A stretch of DNA of 64,000 bases, from the NCBI GenBank assembly GCA_016285055.1, contig JAEEPZ010000007.1:1-64000 (forward strand), given 5' to 3'. The first letter of the stretch is position 1. Every line of letters begins with the position of its first letter. The position numbers and the translations under genes are program-made. Shown here piece by piece: positions 7,051 to 15,549 of the stretch. The notes beneath the pieces were generated by a model. The model saw nothing but the letters and a program-made list of their open reading frames with translations. It was not told where the DNA came from and searched no databases. This stretch comes from Prevotella sp. (GTDB lineage: Bacteria; Bacteroidota; Bacteroidia; Bacteroidales; Bacteroidaceae).

Positions 7051-8778
7051 ATGATTCAAGATGTAAATTTCAGATTCCTGACAAATGTAAGCCAGGACTA
7101 TTACGAGCGAAAAGCAGATGCAACAGCCTGCCTTAGTCGAGAGGGGGCAAAAGCTATCGGAAAACAAAAGATGGCCTTTAAAGAGCAGAATGTTAGCGTA
7201 ACAGAGTTCTTGGGCTATGCGACAACAGGACATTCTTTCTGCAATCTCTTTGAGTTTGATCCTAACACTAAGTATTGGATAAAAAAAGGTGATAAGTGGC
7301 AGAATAGTTATCCTGTCTATCATAACGGCACGAACAAAGGCTGCATGAAGCTTTCTTTCAAGTCCGACGAGTATTTCAAAGGTTCGCAGACTATTTTTGT
7401 AGATGTGGACTATACCCGATTCAAGAGCATTGAAGAATATGTTGCGCCCCTATCCATGAAACCTACTTGCGGTTACTATTCCTACTCCGACGGAAAGGAC
7501 AAGGGCGGTATCATATCACGCCGTTTCAGACTTGTGTATATATTCAAGGAGGTGTTGGGAAAAGATGATATGCAGCGGATTTCCTGTGCTATTCATAATC
7601 ATATCGTATTGTGTACCTCTGAGCCGATGGAAGATAATTGCGGCACGCGGATTTCACAATATATGAATGGTGTGTACGGTAATCCTGAGACATACCAATC
7701 GGATATAATCTATTCGATAAACGACTTCGAGGATTATGAGGCTGTTTCCTATGGAGCGGCAGAAGATGAAGCAAATGAAAGCAAGACAGTAGAGTTCGAT
7801 TCACAGTTTCTTTACGACATGGGAACTATGAGCTATCAGGATTTTACCCACCGCTATTCTTGGAAATACCGCTATTATTACAGGACAGAGCGCGATGAGT
7901 GGACGGATGATCTTTACCAACGGACTGACGAGAATTATTTGCAGCTATGGTATTATCGAGAGAGACAAACGGACGGCCAACATCGTAGGAGAAAGCTGTT
8001 TAAGAATGCTTGCTTACGGAGGCTGATATATCCCGAAATCGATCCAGACACCTTACTCTATAACCTCTATATTGACCTGTGGCGTTTCTTCGACAACTCA
8101 GATCATGTGATAACACTTGACGTGGTGAAACGAAAAGTTATCAATGCTTTCAAGATGAATCGAGAAGAATTGTTGGCCTATTGCAGCTATGAAGTGGATT
8201 ACTGGCAAAAAAACAGGCCAAAGTTCATTATCAGCCATAAAGCAAAAGTTGATATGGCTGTTATCAATAGGGTTAGGAAGAAAGTGCGCTACAATGATAT
8301 ACTGCAAGCATACGACCCGACATTATCCGTGAAAGAAAACATAGCAAATGGTATTGACGTACCAGAACGGACACTATATCGGTTTTGTAGTGAATACGGT
8401 ATTGATCCAAGTCCAGGTTGGGGAGCGGTTGCGGAGAATAGGAGAAACAATAGGCTAAAGCGTCAGCAAAAGATAGATTTGTTTCTTCAACTATACGACG
8501 AGACCCTATCACTGAGGGAGAATCAAAAGGAATTGACGAATCACGGTCTTAAACTATCGCTCGACACTATCCACTCATGGAAGAAACGATATTATGAGCA
8601 GAAACCAGAACCTGTATTAGTATGGGATTACTCATATTTACAGCAGCCACAAGTAACCACTACGGAGTATTCATGGTTTCCAGATGTTAGCGAATGGGAT
8701 GCGGCAGAACTTGAAAAACCGACTACGAATCCATTTGCCCCAGAGAATATGAATATATCATCGTTTTTTGTTGCTTGA
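7051..8778 (+). CDS. primase/replication-initiator-like protein
   Basis: 575 residues from the ATG at 7051. The ORF track uses a TTG nine bases upstream. The N-terminal half has FVDVDYTRFKSIEEY (a strand ending in D-x-D), CGYYSYSDGK and RRFRLVYIF. That order is typical of archaeo-eukaryotic-primase-like domains of plasmid and phage replication proteins, with DVD as the metal site. The C-terminal part has two helix-turn-helix-like blocks: VKENIANGIDVPERTLYRF and a similar one around LRENQKELTNHGLKLSLD. I infer priming or origin recognition for the element. The exact family is uncertain, and a non-catalytic initiator is the main alternative. Confidence 0.6.
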   Translation: MIQDVNFRFLTNVSQDYYERKADATACLSREGAKAIGKQKMAFKEQNVSVTEFLGYATTGHSFCNLFEFDPNTKYWIKKGDKWQNSYPVYHNGTNKGCMKLSFKSDEYFKGSQTIFVDVDYTRFKSIEEYVAPLSMKPTCGYYSYSDGKDKGGIISRRFRLVYIFKEVLGKDDMQRISCAIHNHIVLCTSEPMEDNCGTRISQYMNGVYGNPETYQSDIIYSINDFEDYEAVSYGAAEDEANESKTVEFDSQFLYDMGTMSYQDFTHRYSWKYRYYYRTERDEWTDDLYQRTDENYLQLWYYRERQTDGQHRRRKLFKNACLRRLIYPEIDPDTLLYNLYIDLWRFFDNSDHVITLDVVKRKVINAFKMNREELLAYCSYEVDYWQKNRPKFIISHKAKVDMAVINRVRKKVRYNDILQAYDPTLSVKENIANGIDVPERTLYRFCSEYGIDPSPGWGAVAENRRNNRLKRQQKIDLFLQLYDETLSLRENQKELTNHGLKLSLDTIHSWKKRYYEQKPEPVLVWDYSYLQQPQVTTTEYSWFPDVSEWDAAELEKPTTNPFAPENMNISSFFVA

Positions 8779-8786
8779 AAATTTTT

Positions 8787-8814
8787 GAAAGTTCTCCAAC
8801 AAAGGGGAACTTTC
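8787..8814. other. hairpin after the primase-like gene
   Basis: GAAAGTTCTCC pairs with GGGGAACTTTC around a short loop, 8 bp after the stop codon. On the plus strand it is followed by A, not T, so it is not a standard terminator. It may stabilise the mRNA 3' end. Confidence 0.5.
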
Positions 8815-8845
8815 AAAAAAATGGATGAAGAAAAAATGATTAGTG

Positions 8846-8869
8846 TAGTAGTAGTAAGGACTACTACTA
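8846..8869 (+). promoter_or_regulatory. perfect 10-bp hairpin in the leader of the GIY-YIG gene
   Basis: TAGTAGTAGT-AAGG-ACTACTACTA ends 11 bp before the ATG at 8880, just where ribosomes would load. No purine-rich ribosome site is seen. It could limit translation of the nuclease or bind a protein. Confidence 0.45.
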
Positions 8870-8879
8870 TTATAGTATA

Positions 8880-9764
8880 ATGGCAAAAACAGTTAAAAAA
8901 CGGACACTTAATATGGATAACATTACTTTATTCGAGGGTGAAATCTATAAAAGAACCCTCATTGCTCCATTGTCGAAAGAGACAGGAGATTACCTCAAAC
9001 CCTATATCGGGAAAACTGAAGATTTGAAAAAACGAGATTCTAACTGGAATAAAAAGAATTGCAAGACCTATGGCGGCAAGAAGATAACCGAAGCTCGCCT
9101 TAGATATGGTGTGGGAATAGATGCTTGGAAAACGGAAACGCTGGAAAAAGTGTTTGCTGATACAGAAGCCAGACTAAAGGAGAAACTGAAAGAAAAGGAA
9201 ACTGAGTACATCATCAAATTCAACAGCGTGGAGAATGGCTTTAATACCTCCTATGGCGATGGCATGAAAGGAGTGGACTTTACGCCAGAGCATCGAGCAA
9301 ACATTGGTAAAGCCAGTAGAGGGCGGCATCATACGGAAGAGACCAAGAAACGGATCTCAGAGAAGCTTAAAGGCCGTACCCAAACCGATGAAGCGAAAGC
9401 CAAGATTTCTGCGGCCAACAAAGGTAAGAAAAGGACGGAAGCCCAAAAACTAGCACAGTCTGCAAGGATGAAAGGCAAAGAGCCTGTGCAAGCCAGCATA
9501 GCAGCCAGGGAATATCGTATGACCCACAAACCCTACTGGCAGGAGCACCCGATAACCGATGAAATGCGGGCTAAAATGAAAGCCGCTCAACAGTTGCGCG
9601 GAATAAGTGTTAGGGCGTTATATCCTGATGGAAACGTCAGAGAGTTCAACACCATGCTTGATGCTGCAAAGGCTTGTGGAATGAATGTCGGCAGCGTCGC
9701 CAGCGTTATCAAAACTAATGGCACTTGTCGAAACGGCATGAGGTTTGAAAGAATCGCTTGCTGA
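8880..9764 (+). CDS. GIY-YIG homing endonuclease with NUMOD3 repeats
   Basis: 294 residues. The GIY-YIG nuclease domain is at the N terminus (GEIYKRT followed by KPYIGKTEDLKKR, about residues 18-52), with a downstream catalytic-type Glu in the ETEYIIKFNS helix. Then come several NUMOD3-type DNA-contact repeats (TPEHRANIGKASRGRHH, TEETKKRISEKLKGR, DEAKAKISAANKGKK) and a C-terminal NUMOD1-like helix-turn-helix (EFNTMLDAAKACGMN). This is the architecture of free-standing phage homing endonucleases. It probably drives its own spread or that of its neighbours by cutting rival alleles. No intron or intein is seen around it. It ends at a strong terminator. Confidence 0.88.
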   Translation: MAKTVKKRTLNMDNITLFEGEIYKRTLIAPLSKETGDYLKPYIGKTEDLKKRDSNWNKKNCKTYGGKKITEARLRYGVGIDAWKTETLEKVFADTEARLKEKLKEKETEYIIKFNSVENGFNTSYGDGMKGVDFTPEHRANIGKASRGRHHTEETKKRISEKLKGRTQTDEAKAKISAANKGKKRTEAQKLAQSARMKGKEPVQASIAAREYRMTHKPYWQEHPITDEMRAKMKAAQQLRGISVRALYPDGNVREFNTMLDAAKACGMNVGSVASVIKTNGTCRNGMRFERIAC

Positions 9765-9771
9765 CATAAAT

Positions 9772-9815
9772 ACAAACGACCCAGATCGAAGAGGATCTGA
9801 GCCGTTTGTTTTTCC
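9772..9815 (+). terminator. strong rho-independent terminator after the endonuclease gene
   Basis: AAACG..CCAGATC pairs with GATCTG..CGTTT around GAAGAG and is followed by T-rich sequence. It separates the rightward arm from the leftward cargo genes. Confidence 0.8.
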
Positions 9816-9830
9816 TCTGCTTTTATATGT

Positions 9831-11210
9831 CTAAAATCTATTAAACGTCACATTTCTTTTGGTGTTGATAAGATTTCCAGTAGCAGGATCGATTTTGTAT
9901 TCTTCACTGTTCATAGTAAGAACGCCATCCTTGTACTCATATTTGTATTTGGTGTGTTCTACGGTATATTGAGCTGCCAACTTTTCCATTTTGGCGGTAG
10001 TCTTAGTAGGCATATCTACTCTGAGACTGAATGCACCATCATAACCAGCATAGAACCCAACGACAATAAATGCCGTCATTTTATCTGCTCCCTTCTCTGA
10101 TGCAAGTTCTGGATAATACTGTGTCAATGGTATCTCAACCTTGAAGTTTCCATTTTTGAGGTGCTTATTAAAGAAATTAGCGTAATCTTCACCTGCCTTT
10201 ACGTCAGGTACAGTAACATTCAGGCCACTTAACTTCTGCTTTATTTCATCGGGAGAACTACAATATGTGATTTGGCGTTTTTCAATATACTTAGGTTTGC
10301 CAGGCTCGTATGCGACGGTTCGATAAATCCAGTTTCCGTGGTCATCGTATTTGTAATTATCGTATTCTTCTTCAAGATTCTGATATTTCTCTCCTTTTCC
10401 TGCCTGTCCGCAAGTCACCTTTGTCAAATCGCCTTTGTCATTATAAGAATAAAGGTATTCCATTGGCATGTTTTTACTCTGCTGCACATACTTTGTTACT
10501 AAACCTGTGGTATTGTATTCGTATGTACCAGCATGGCGAGGTCTTAGCTTGATGTCACCAGATGAAATGTGCATAAACTCACTTGGGTTATCAAGGATGG
10601 TTAAGACTCCATCCTTATATGTTTCTTTGAAGTCGAACTCCGTCTCGCCGCGTACATTATATATTTTACAGGCGTACAGGCCATTTCCAGATGGTTTCGC
10701 AATTCTACGGCATATCAGAGCCTCGTTGACAATCTGTGCCTTTTTCTCGAATATATCATATTTTACAATGACACCGCTAGCATCACTTGTAATTTCACCT
10801 CTTATCTGCGGCCAGTTATTCTGATTATAAGCACCTTCCAAAGCACCGCTTGGATCAGAAGCGAGCTGTGCAAATGAATCTTCATCCATTCTCTCACCAG
10901 ATAGTTCAGTTACATTGATTTTTGTGTTAGCTCCATCTTGTGAATAGCTCAAAACAAAGGATGTTGGCAGATAACCCTTCTTCTTTCTTATCAACACGGA
11001 ACGGCCTTGCTCGTCAAAAATGATTGCAGACTGTTCCTGAATCTTTCCTTCAGTGGGCTCGCCGAAGTTCTCTTTATAATCATACTTGGTATATGCCACT
11101 GAAAGCACATTACCCTTTAGGTGCTCATTCTTTACTGTTGTCGGTTCTACCTGACCTAATGCAGCATAAGAAACGATTGTTGCTGCGATTGTTAATAATA
11201 TCTTTTTCAT
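9831..11210 (-). CDS. secreted YD-motif-like protein (cargo)
   Basis: 459 residues with a clear signal peptide (MKKILLTIAATIVSYAALG, cleavage before QVEP). The body is beta-rich and holds loose YD/RHS-like units such as YLYSYNDKGDLTKVT, NYKYDDHGNWIYRT and YKYEYKDGVLTM. These are common in exported Bacteroidetes proteins of unknown role. No T9SS tail and no lipobox, so a periplasmic location is likely. It is the last gene of a leftward block whose two upstream genes encode SHOCT-containing membrane proteins, so it may work with them at the envelope. The gap to the next gene is 11 bp. Function unknown. Confidence 0.7.
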   Translation of the reverse strand: MKKILLTIAATIVSYAALGQVEPTTVKNEHLKGNVLSVAYTKYDYKENFGEPTEGKIQEQSAIIFDEQGRSVLIRKKKGYLPTSFVLSYSQDGANTKINVTELSGERMDEDSFAQLASDPSGALEGAYNQNNWPQIRGEITSDASGVIVKYDIFEKKAQIVNEALICRRIAKPSGNGLYACKIYNVRGETEFDFKETYKDGVLTILDNPSEFMHISSGDIKLRPRHAGTYEYNTTGLVTKYVQQSKNMPMEYLYSYNDKGDLTKVTCGQAGKGEKYQNLEEEYDNYKYDDHGNWIYRTVAYEPGKPKYIEKRQITYCSSPDEIKQKLSGLNVTVPDVKAGEDYANFFNKHLKNGNFKVEIPLTQYYPELASEKGADKMTAFIVVGFYAGYDGAFSLRVDMPTKTTAKMEKLAAQYTVEHTKYKYEYKDGVLTMNSEEYKIDPATGNLINTKRNVTFNRF

Positions 11211-11221
11211 TTGAATTGTTT

Positions 11222-12478
11222 TTAGTATTTATATGTAAGGGGTTCGGTACATAAGAAAGAATAGTTAAATAGATATGTGTGGTATTCATCTTCTTGCCAT
11301 CGTCTTTGTAGGATTCCTTTAAAGCAGATTGTAACAGGAAAATTCAAATTCGCCAGTTCTTCACTATTCGTATAGACTCTCATGTTGCCCATGTGATCAC
11401 TTCTGTTTCCATGATTGTCATCTGAAATCATTACGTATTTGGTGCTACCATTGGCTCGCTTGATACGGTCAAACTCACATGAATACACAATAACATTACC
11501 AATGTATTTTTTAGAAGCCTGGCCGTTAACATTGTTATTGAAGTCATCAATTAGCGTTCCCATAGAAACTGCTTGCGCTTCAATATTCTGCATCATTTCT
11601 TGATTTTCCTGTTCTTCTCGTTCCAAATCACCATCAATTTCTTCAAAAGACGAACTTGTCACGTATGAATATTTTGTCTCTTCTAGGTTCGGCATAAATA
11701 TTGAGCCACCTAGTATGTCACCCTTAGTAAACGTCCAAAAAATCTTATCATCAACTTTTACCTCTTTGGTTGTATAACCAAGAGACTCAAGTTCTTCTTG
11801 CCATTTATCCTTGACCCTAACATCTGAGCATTCCATGTAGATTTCAATAACGGAGGGAGGCAGCTCTCTCCATAACCAGAAAACCTTTATATTTGTCTTT
11901 GCTGTATCATTGCCTATCGTTTTTACCCAATTAGAAGAAGAGTAATTATCCGCATCGTCGTTAGGCTTACATATAAATCCATTATCTATTAGCAGCCTTT
12001 TAAGACGATCGCTATTATTGTCATCCTTGACCTTCAAAATATCCTTTATGGGCAATCTGTCTTTGAAGATGTCTATTTCTTCTTCCAGTTCTTTTTCGGC
12101 TAGATTTTCCAAAACCAAGGTGTCAGTGGCTTCAATCGGATGGCCATCAGGATAAAGTGGCTTGTCTTCTTTCCCACCTGAAAAAACGACATAGAGTAAG
12201 ACAACCGCCAAAACTGCTAATACGCCAAATATATAGAACTTGTATTTTGCAAAGAATGATTCTTCATTGTCAACGGAATCTGTGTCATTTTCTGAAACCT
12301 GTTGTGATTGCACCGATTCAGAATGACCATCTTCTTTACTCAGATCTTTGCTTTCTGGTTCTTTGGGAGCATTTCCAAGAATCTTTGCTTTCTCGGCTTC
12401 CAATTCTTCTTTAGTTAATACGCCAGTCTCATAGAGCTGCTTTAGCTCCATCAGTTTTTCTATGTTTGTCTTTGCCAT
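11222..12478 (-). CDS. SHOCT-domain membrane protein with tRNA_anti/OB-like C-terminus (cargo)
   Basis: 418 residues. An N-terminal SHOCT motif (IEKLMELKQLYETGVLTKEE, about 5-34) comes first. An acidic linker, one membrane helix (FYIFGVLAVLAVVLLYVVF, about 82-100) and an extracytoplasmic region follow. The end (KKYIGNVIVYSCEFDRI with VTICFKGILQ) resembles the OB-fold 'tRNA_anti-like' domain found in many small secreted proteins. SHOCT segments are short oligomerisation or targeting helices. Here the SHOCT would be cytoplasmic and the OB domain outside. It sits 4 bp after the 12483-13295 gene, which has a SHOCT at its own C-terminus, so the two probably pair. The process is unknown. Confidence 0.7.
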   Translation of the reverse strand: MAKTNIEKLMELKQLYETGVLTKEELEAEKAKILGNAPKEPESKDLSKEDGHSESVQSQQVSENDTDSVDNEESFFAKYKFYIFGVLAVLAVVLLYVVFSGGKEDKPLYPDGHPIEATDTLVLENLAEKELEEEIDIFKDRLPIKDILKVKDDNNSDRLKRLLIDNGFICKPNDDADNYSSSNWVKTIGNDTAKTNIKVFWLWRELPPSVIEIYMECSDVRVKDKWQEELESLGYTTKEVKVDDKIFWTFTKGDILGGSIFMPNLEETKYSYVTSSSFEEIDGDLEREEQENQEMMQNIEAQAVSMGTLIDDFNNNVNGQASKKYIGNVIVYSCEFDRIKRANGSTKYVMISDDNHGNRSDHMGNMRVYTNSEELANLNFPVTICFKGILQRRWQEDEYHTYLFNYSFLCTEPLTYKY

Positions 12479-12482
12479 AACC

Positions 12483-13295
12483 CTATGAATTTAGGATTTG
12501 TTTCTTCTGTGTGTCAAATTCTTCTTGTGTAAGTATTCCAGAATCCAATAGTTCTTTTAGTTTTCTGAGATTATCGAACTTATCTTCATCTGAATTATCT
12601 TCGTTCTTCATCACATTCTCTTTGGTTTCCTCAATATCCAACTCCGACGGTTCGAGGTAATATTGATTGATCCAGCGATTGTGAAAATAATGAAGGAAAA
12701 ACAAAATAAGCAAATATATGGTCATCGAGCCAATTGTTGACTGCATGGCATAACCTGAACTAGCACCAAGCAAGCCAAATGTTTCTGTTGACATCATAAC
12801 CTCCGTTCCCATATCGCAAGCATAAAGAACCTTAAAGGCCATGAATAGAAGTATTACACTGACAAACGTGCAGATGCCTATAATCGCCTCTTTTGAGCAA
12901 ACCTTATTTTTCAGAGAATAAACTTGGAATGCGAAAGAAGCGATAAGTCCATAAAACAGATACAGCGTCCAATTATGGTACTTGTTAATCTCGGCTATAT
13001 AGGGAGATAGTTTGTCTGACCTGTAATCATTAAACATATCTGAGGCGACTCCACTAAACACGCCCAAGTTCTGCCTAATGGTATCTTCCATAAACGGACT
13101 TTTGGATAACAGAACATCCTCGCCCATATAAGCAACAAAAAGGATAATACCACAAACTGCAAGTTGTCCTAATGGAAGTAGCAAGAGACGTAAATACTGC
13201 GAAGTCTCTGATAAGGTAGAAGGTACTATAGACTTATTTCTTTTCCAAAAAAGGAAACCGCCTATTATCGCCAGAACTATAATAATATTGGTCAT
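12483..13295 (-). CDS. multi-pass membrane protein with C-terminal SHOCT domain (cargo)
   Basis: 270 residues with about five hydrophobic segments: residues 3-17, 36-56, 110-130, 140-160 and 185-205. A cytoplasmic tail follows, ending in NLRKLKELLDSGILTQEEFD, a SHOCT motif. The membrane part is not assigned to a family. Having SHOCT in both this protein and its neighbour, at opposite ends, suggests that they interact through it. The gene is 4 bp upstream of 11222-12478 and probably shares its transcript. Envelope defence, sensing or exclusion are all possible; none is shown. Confidence 0.7.
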   Translation of the reverse strand: MTNIIIVLAIIGGFLFWKRNKSIVPSTLSETSQYLRLLLLPLGQLAVCGIILFVAYMGEDVLLSKSPFMEDTIRQNLGVFSGVASDMFNDYRSDKLSPYIAEINKYHNWTLYLFYGLIASFAFQVYSLKNKVCSKEAIIGICTFVSVILLFMAFKVLYACDMGTEVMMSTETFGLLGASSGYAMQSTIGSMTIYLLILFFLHYFHNRWINQYYLEPSELDIEETKENVMKNEDNSDEDKFDNLRKLKELLDSGILTQEEFDTQKKQILNS

Positions 13296-13374
13296 GCCGT
13301 TTGTCTTAACCTGCCTGTCAAGCCCAAACGAGGCACTTGTTATTGTTTCAGGTATATATAAAGAAAAGCGTGGG

Positions 13375-13497
13375 CTACATACATTTCACTCGCTCACGGT
13401 CTTTCTGGGCGGCTCGCAATTCTGCCCATTCTTCTCCTGTATGAACGAGCTTCTGTGTACGACCCACGCCGAATATGATTTGAACAGTCGCAACCAT
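13375..13497 (-). CDS. possible small protein (40 aa), leader of the SHOCT operon
   Basis: MVATVQIIFGVGRTQKLVHT then GEEWAELRAAQKDRERVKCM and TAG. It lies between the -7-like box at 13695 and the first SHOCT gene. The composition looks coding (helical, charged C-terminus), but there is no family to compare with and it is short. It could also be the tail of a degraded gene. Confidence 0.3.
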   Translation of the reverse strand: MVATVQIIFGVGRTQKLVHTGEEWAELRAAQKDRERVKCM

Positions 13498-13803
13498 TAT
13501 AATTAAATATAATGATGCAACTACCAAATTGCATATCCAGAGTGGCGTTACACGAAGCTTGCTTAACAGGAGCTTATCTTTTTGGGTTGCGAGCCTTCGA
13601 AAGACCTATTTCACAAGCGTCAAGTAAACGCCATTTCAATATATATGCTGCCGCCTATCCATACAACAGTAGAGCGGTTAGCGGCTACAAAATTAGTGAA
13701 TTATTATCAGAATCTTACCTCTTTTCACATTATTTCTTCAATTTGAAAGCCTTTTTTAACTCCATAGGTTATTATTGTGCCCAATTTTGCAGTTATGGGC
13801 AAA

Positions 13804-13834
13804 TAAAAAAGAAAAGCGTACCATTGCAGTACGC
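13804..13834 (-). terminator. rho-independent terminator after the 13852-14415 gene
   Basis: On the minus strand GCGTAC-TGCAATG-GTACGC is followed by TTTTCTTTTTT, 18 bp after the stop. Confidence 0.8.
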
Positions 13835-13851
13835 CTCCCTTGATGTGTCAG

Positions 13852-14415
13852 TCAATCCCATGTAGTCCAATAGCTATCACCGTTTCCATCGTCGTATAGC
13901 TTCAAAAATTCTTCTTTGGTCATTTCTTTGCTCATACATTCGTCGGAACAATAATACGCAAAGCCACTTTCAATGCAATAGCCTTCAGTCATAGCCCTGC
14001 CACACACGCTGCAACATCTGACATGATCTAATTCGAGTTCATCCACAAGTTCGCCTACGCTGCATTGTCTGATAACGAAATCGGCCATCATTTCTTTCTT
14101 GTCATCTTCTGTTGCTTTGTCGAGTTGCTGTTGGTAGTAGTCCTCCAGTCCATCGGATTTAATGACATCGTTTCTCAGGACTTCTTGGGCATATTCTTCT
14201 TCGGTTGTTTCATACCCAATCTTCCTTACATTATCGGAACAGATATAGTGACAATTCGATAGTTTGAACTGGTATATATCTTCCAATGTACTGAGGAACA
14301 CAGAAAAATCGTCATATTGCTTCATTTCCTGTCGCTCCGATTCTGTGAACTTAATCATTACGACCTCTCCTTTCGCAACGTCAAGGAGTGTCACGGCTTT
14401 AATGTATTGCTCCAT
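13852..14415 (-). CDS. hypothetical protein with C-terminal zinc-finger-like motif
   Basis: 187 residues, acidic and helical for the first 130. Then CCSVCGRAMTEGYCI and YYCSDEC follow: CxxC with a second cysteine pair, a treble-clef-like zinc site common in small mobile-element proteins. The start at 14415 (MEQYIKAV) is taken from the track. MIKFTESE at 14358 is an alternative. It is the last gene of the leftward small-protein run and is followed by a terminator. Function unknown. Confidence 0.65.
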   Translation of the reverse strand: MEQYIKAVTLLDVAKGEVVMIKFTESERQEMKQYDDFSVFLSTLEDIYQFKLSNCHYICSDNVRKIGYETTEEEYAQEVLRNDVIKSDGLEDYYQQQLDKATEDDKKEMMADFVIRQCSVGELVDELELDHVRCCSVCGRAMTEGYCIESGFAYYCSDECMSKEMTKEEFLKLYDDGNGDSYWTTWD

Positions 14416-14449
14416 TGCTCTTCTTTATGGTTATTGGGAATGGGTCACA

Positions 14450-14469
14450 GGTTAGGTATCTTCCTAACC
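14450..14469. other. small perfect hairpin between two leftward genes
   Basis: GGTTAGG-TATCTT-CCTAACC in the 88-bp gap between 13852-14415 and 14504-15082. No T-run follows on either strand, so it may be an operator or an RNA processing site. Confidence 0.3.
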
Positions 14470-14503
14470 ACTTACATAAAAATCTCTTCATTGTGTGTAA
14501 GTT

Positions 14504-15082
14504 TTAAGATTCTACAATTTGAAATTCGTGAAAAGAGTAGAATACATCTTCATCCTCATGCTTACATTCATAGTCATCCAAGGCTTCTGTAATAGCATCT
14601 ACTGTAGGGCTCACATCGTAGCCAACAATTCCAGATACGCTTTCGGCAGCTTCTTCGATTGTCTCATAGTAAAGCGGTTCGTCGTAATTGTCGAGGAAAT
14701 AGCGGTCTGGGAAATAGTCGCCGTTAGTGTCGTTGGTAAAGAAAACGTCATTGCCAGGTTCTTCTTCACGGTAATAAACCTTGATGGAAGGGTATTTCTT
14801 TTCTATACACTCCCTAAAGCCCTCTTGTTCACACCAAGCCGTATTTTGGTAGATGGTTAGAACATTGCCGTCCAGTTGGTAGTCGATAATTGACCCTCTG
14901 CATCTTAGTTTCTCCCAATCTTCACCGAGAGCATTTATTATGTTGCCGAGCCAAAGAGTACCAAAGCCATTCTTTATTCGCGGTGTTTTACGCTTGTCAT
15001 TGGCCTTGATTATTTTGTGGAGCGATCTTACTTCCTTCAAATCGCCCACACATTTGTAAGTTGTATCACACCAGTTTGGCAT
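14504..15082 (-). CDS. YubB/DUF1281-like ferredoxin-fold protein
   Basis: 192 residues opening with MPNWCDTTYKCVGDLKEVRS. The MPNWCxNxxxxxG opening and a compact ferredoxin-like fold are the hallmark of the YubB/DUF1281 family found on plasmids and phages. The rest is acidic, with several Trp and Tyr strands (VKVYYREEEPG, VFYSFHEFQIVE). The biochemical role of the family is not known. It is one of a run of closely spaced leftward genes that likely express early after the element activates. Confidence 0.7.
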   Translation of the reverse strand: MPNWCDTTYKCVGDLKEVRSLHKIIKANDKRKTPRIKNGFGTLWLGNIINALGEDWEKLRCRGSIIDYQLDGNVLTIYQNTAWCEQEGFRECIEKKYPSIKVYYREEEPGNDVFFTNDTNGDYFPDRYFLDNYDEPLYYETIEEAAESVSGIVGYDVSPTVDAITEALDDYECKHEDEDVFYSFHEFQIVES

Positions 15083-15100
15083 AACAAAAAGATTTGAAAG

Positions 15101-15259
15101 TTAATAATCTGAGATTTTCTCGCTTCTCACAAGGTGTATCTTTTCTGCCATCGGGTATTGCCGTTTGACTTTCCCAAAGGCAGATTGAGGATTTCTTGCG
15201 TTCACGTTTGCTTTGACACGAACACCTTGCACAGTAATTGTAAAATGGTATCGTATCAT
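15101..15259 (-). CDS. small hypothetical protein (52 aa), missed by the ORF track
   Basis: MIRYHFTITVQGVRVKANVN to stop TAA at 15101. Its ATG overlaps the TGA of the upstream gene (ATGA), which supports translation. It is basic and strand-rich, with a Lys/Arg-rich C-terminus, possibly nucleic-acid binding. Family not recognised. Confidence 0.65.
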   Translation of the reverse strand: MIRYHFTITVQGVRVKANVNARNPQSAFGKVKRQYPMAEKIHLVRSEKISDY

Positions 15260-15549
15260 GCTATTGTGAAATATGTGAGGTGATTGAAATTTGTTGAGAA
15301 GGGCGAGGTGGTTATCATTTTAAAACCACGTCCGAATTTACCCCTATACTTTTCCACTCGCCAATGATCCTTACCAGTCTTACCCACGCCCACCGAAGTA
15401 TGATGGGGCAGGAAACCATGATTGATAAGCTGCACTATCTTGGCGCGTTGTTCTTTGCAGTAGATGAATGCTTGTGCCACAGGATTAGGGTTGAGCGTTC
15501 TGATAGTGGCTCCTCCCTGGTTCTTGATGTTTTCAGTTGTCTTGTTCAT
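15256..15549 (-). CDS. hypothetical protein (97 aa) behind the serine recombinase
   Basis: Overlaps the end of the recombinase gene by 17 bp and the next small gene by 4 bp, so it is probably translationally coupled to both. The sequence has a helical middle (PVAQAFIYCKEQRAKIVQL) and a basic, aromatic end. Family not recognised. A link to the recombinase, for example as a directionality partner, is only suggested by the overlap. Confidence 0.6.
   Translation of the reverse strand: MNKTTENIKNQGGATIRTLNPNPVAQAFIYCKEQRAKIVQLINHGFLPHHTSVGVGKTGKDHWRVEKYRGKFGRGFKMITTSPFSTNFNHLTYFTIA

Larger units (their letters stand above)
13298..13851. other. mostly non-coding gap before the SHOCT operon
   Basis: About 550 bases. 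Contents: a possible 40-codon leftward ORF (13375-13497), a -7-like TAATTTTG on the minus strand (13695-13688) that could start the SHOCT operon, and a leftward terminator (13804-13834). The plus-strand ORFs listed here (13288-13506, 13512-13865) have no coding character that I can defend. Confidence 0.5.

Noticed and set aside
8880-9764. Group I intron around the GIY-YIG gene
   Set aside because: Neighbouring genes are complete on both sides and no split gene or intron core is visible.
13512-13865. 117-residue plus ORF in the gap before the SHOCT operon
   Set aside because: It overlaps a minus-strand terminator and the end of the 13852-14415 gene; no coding features.
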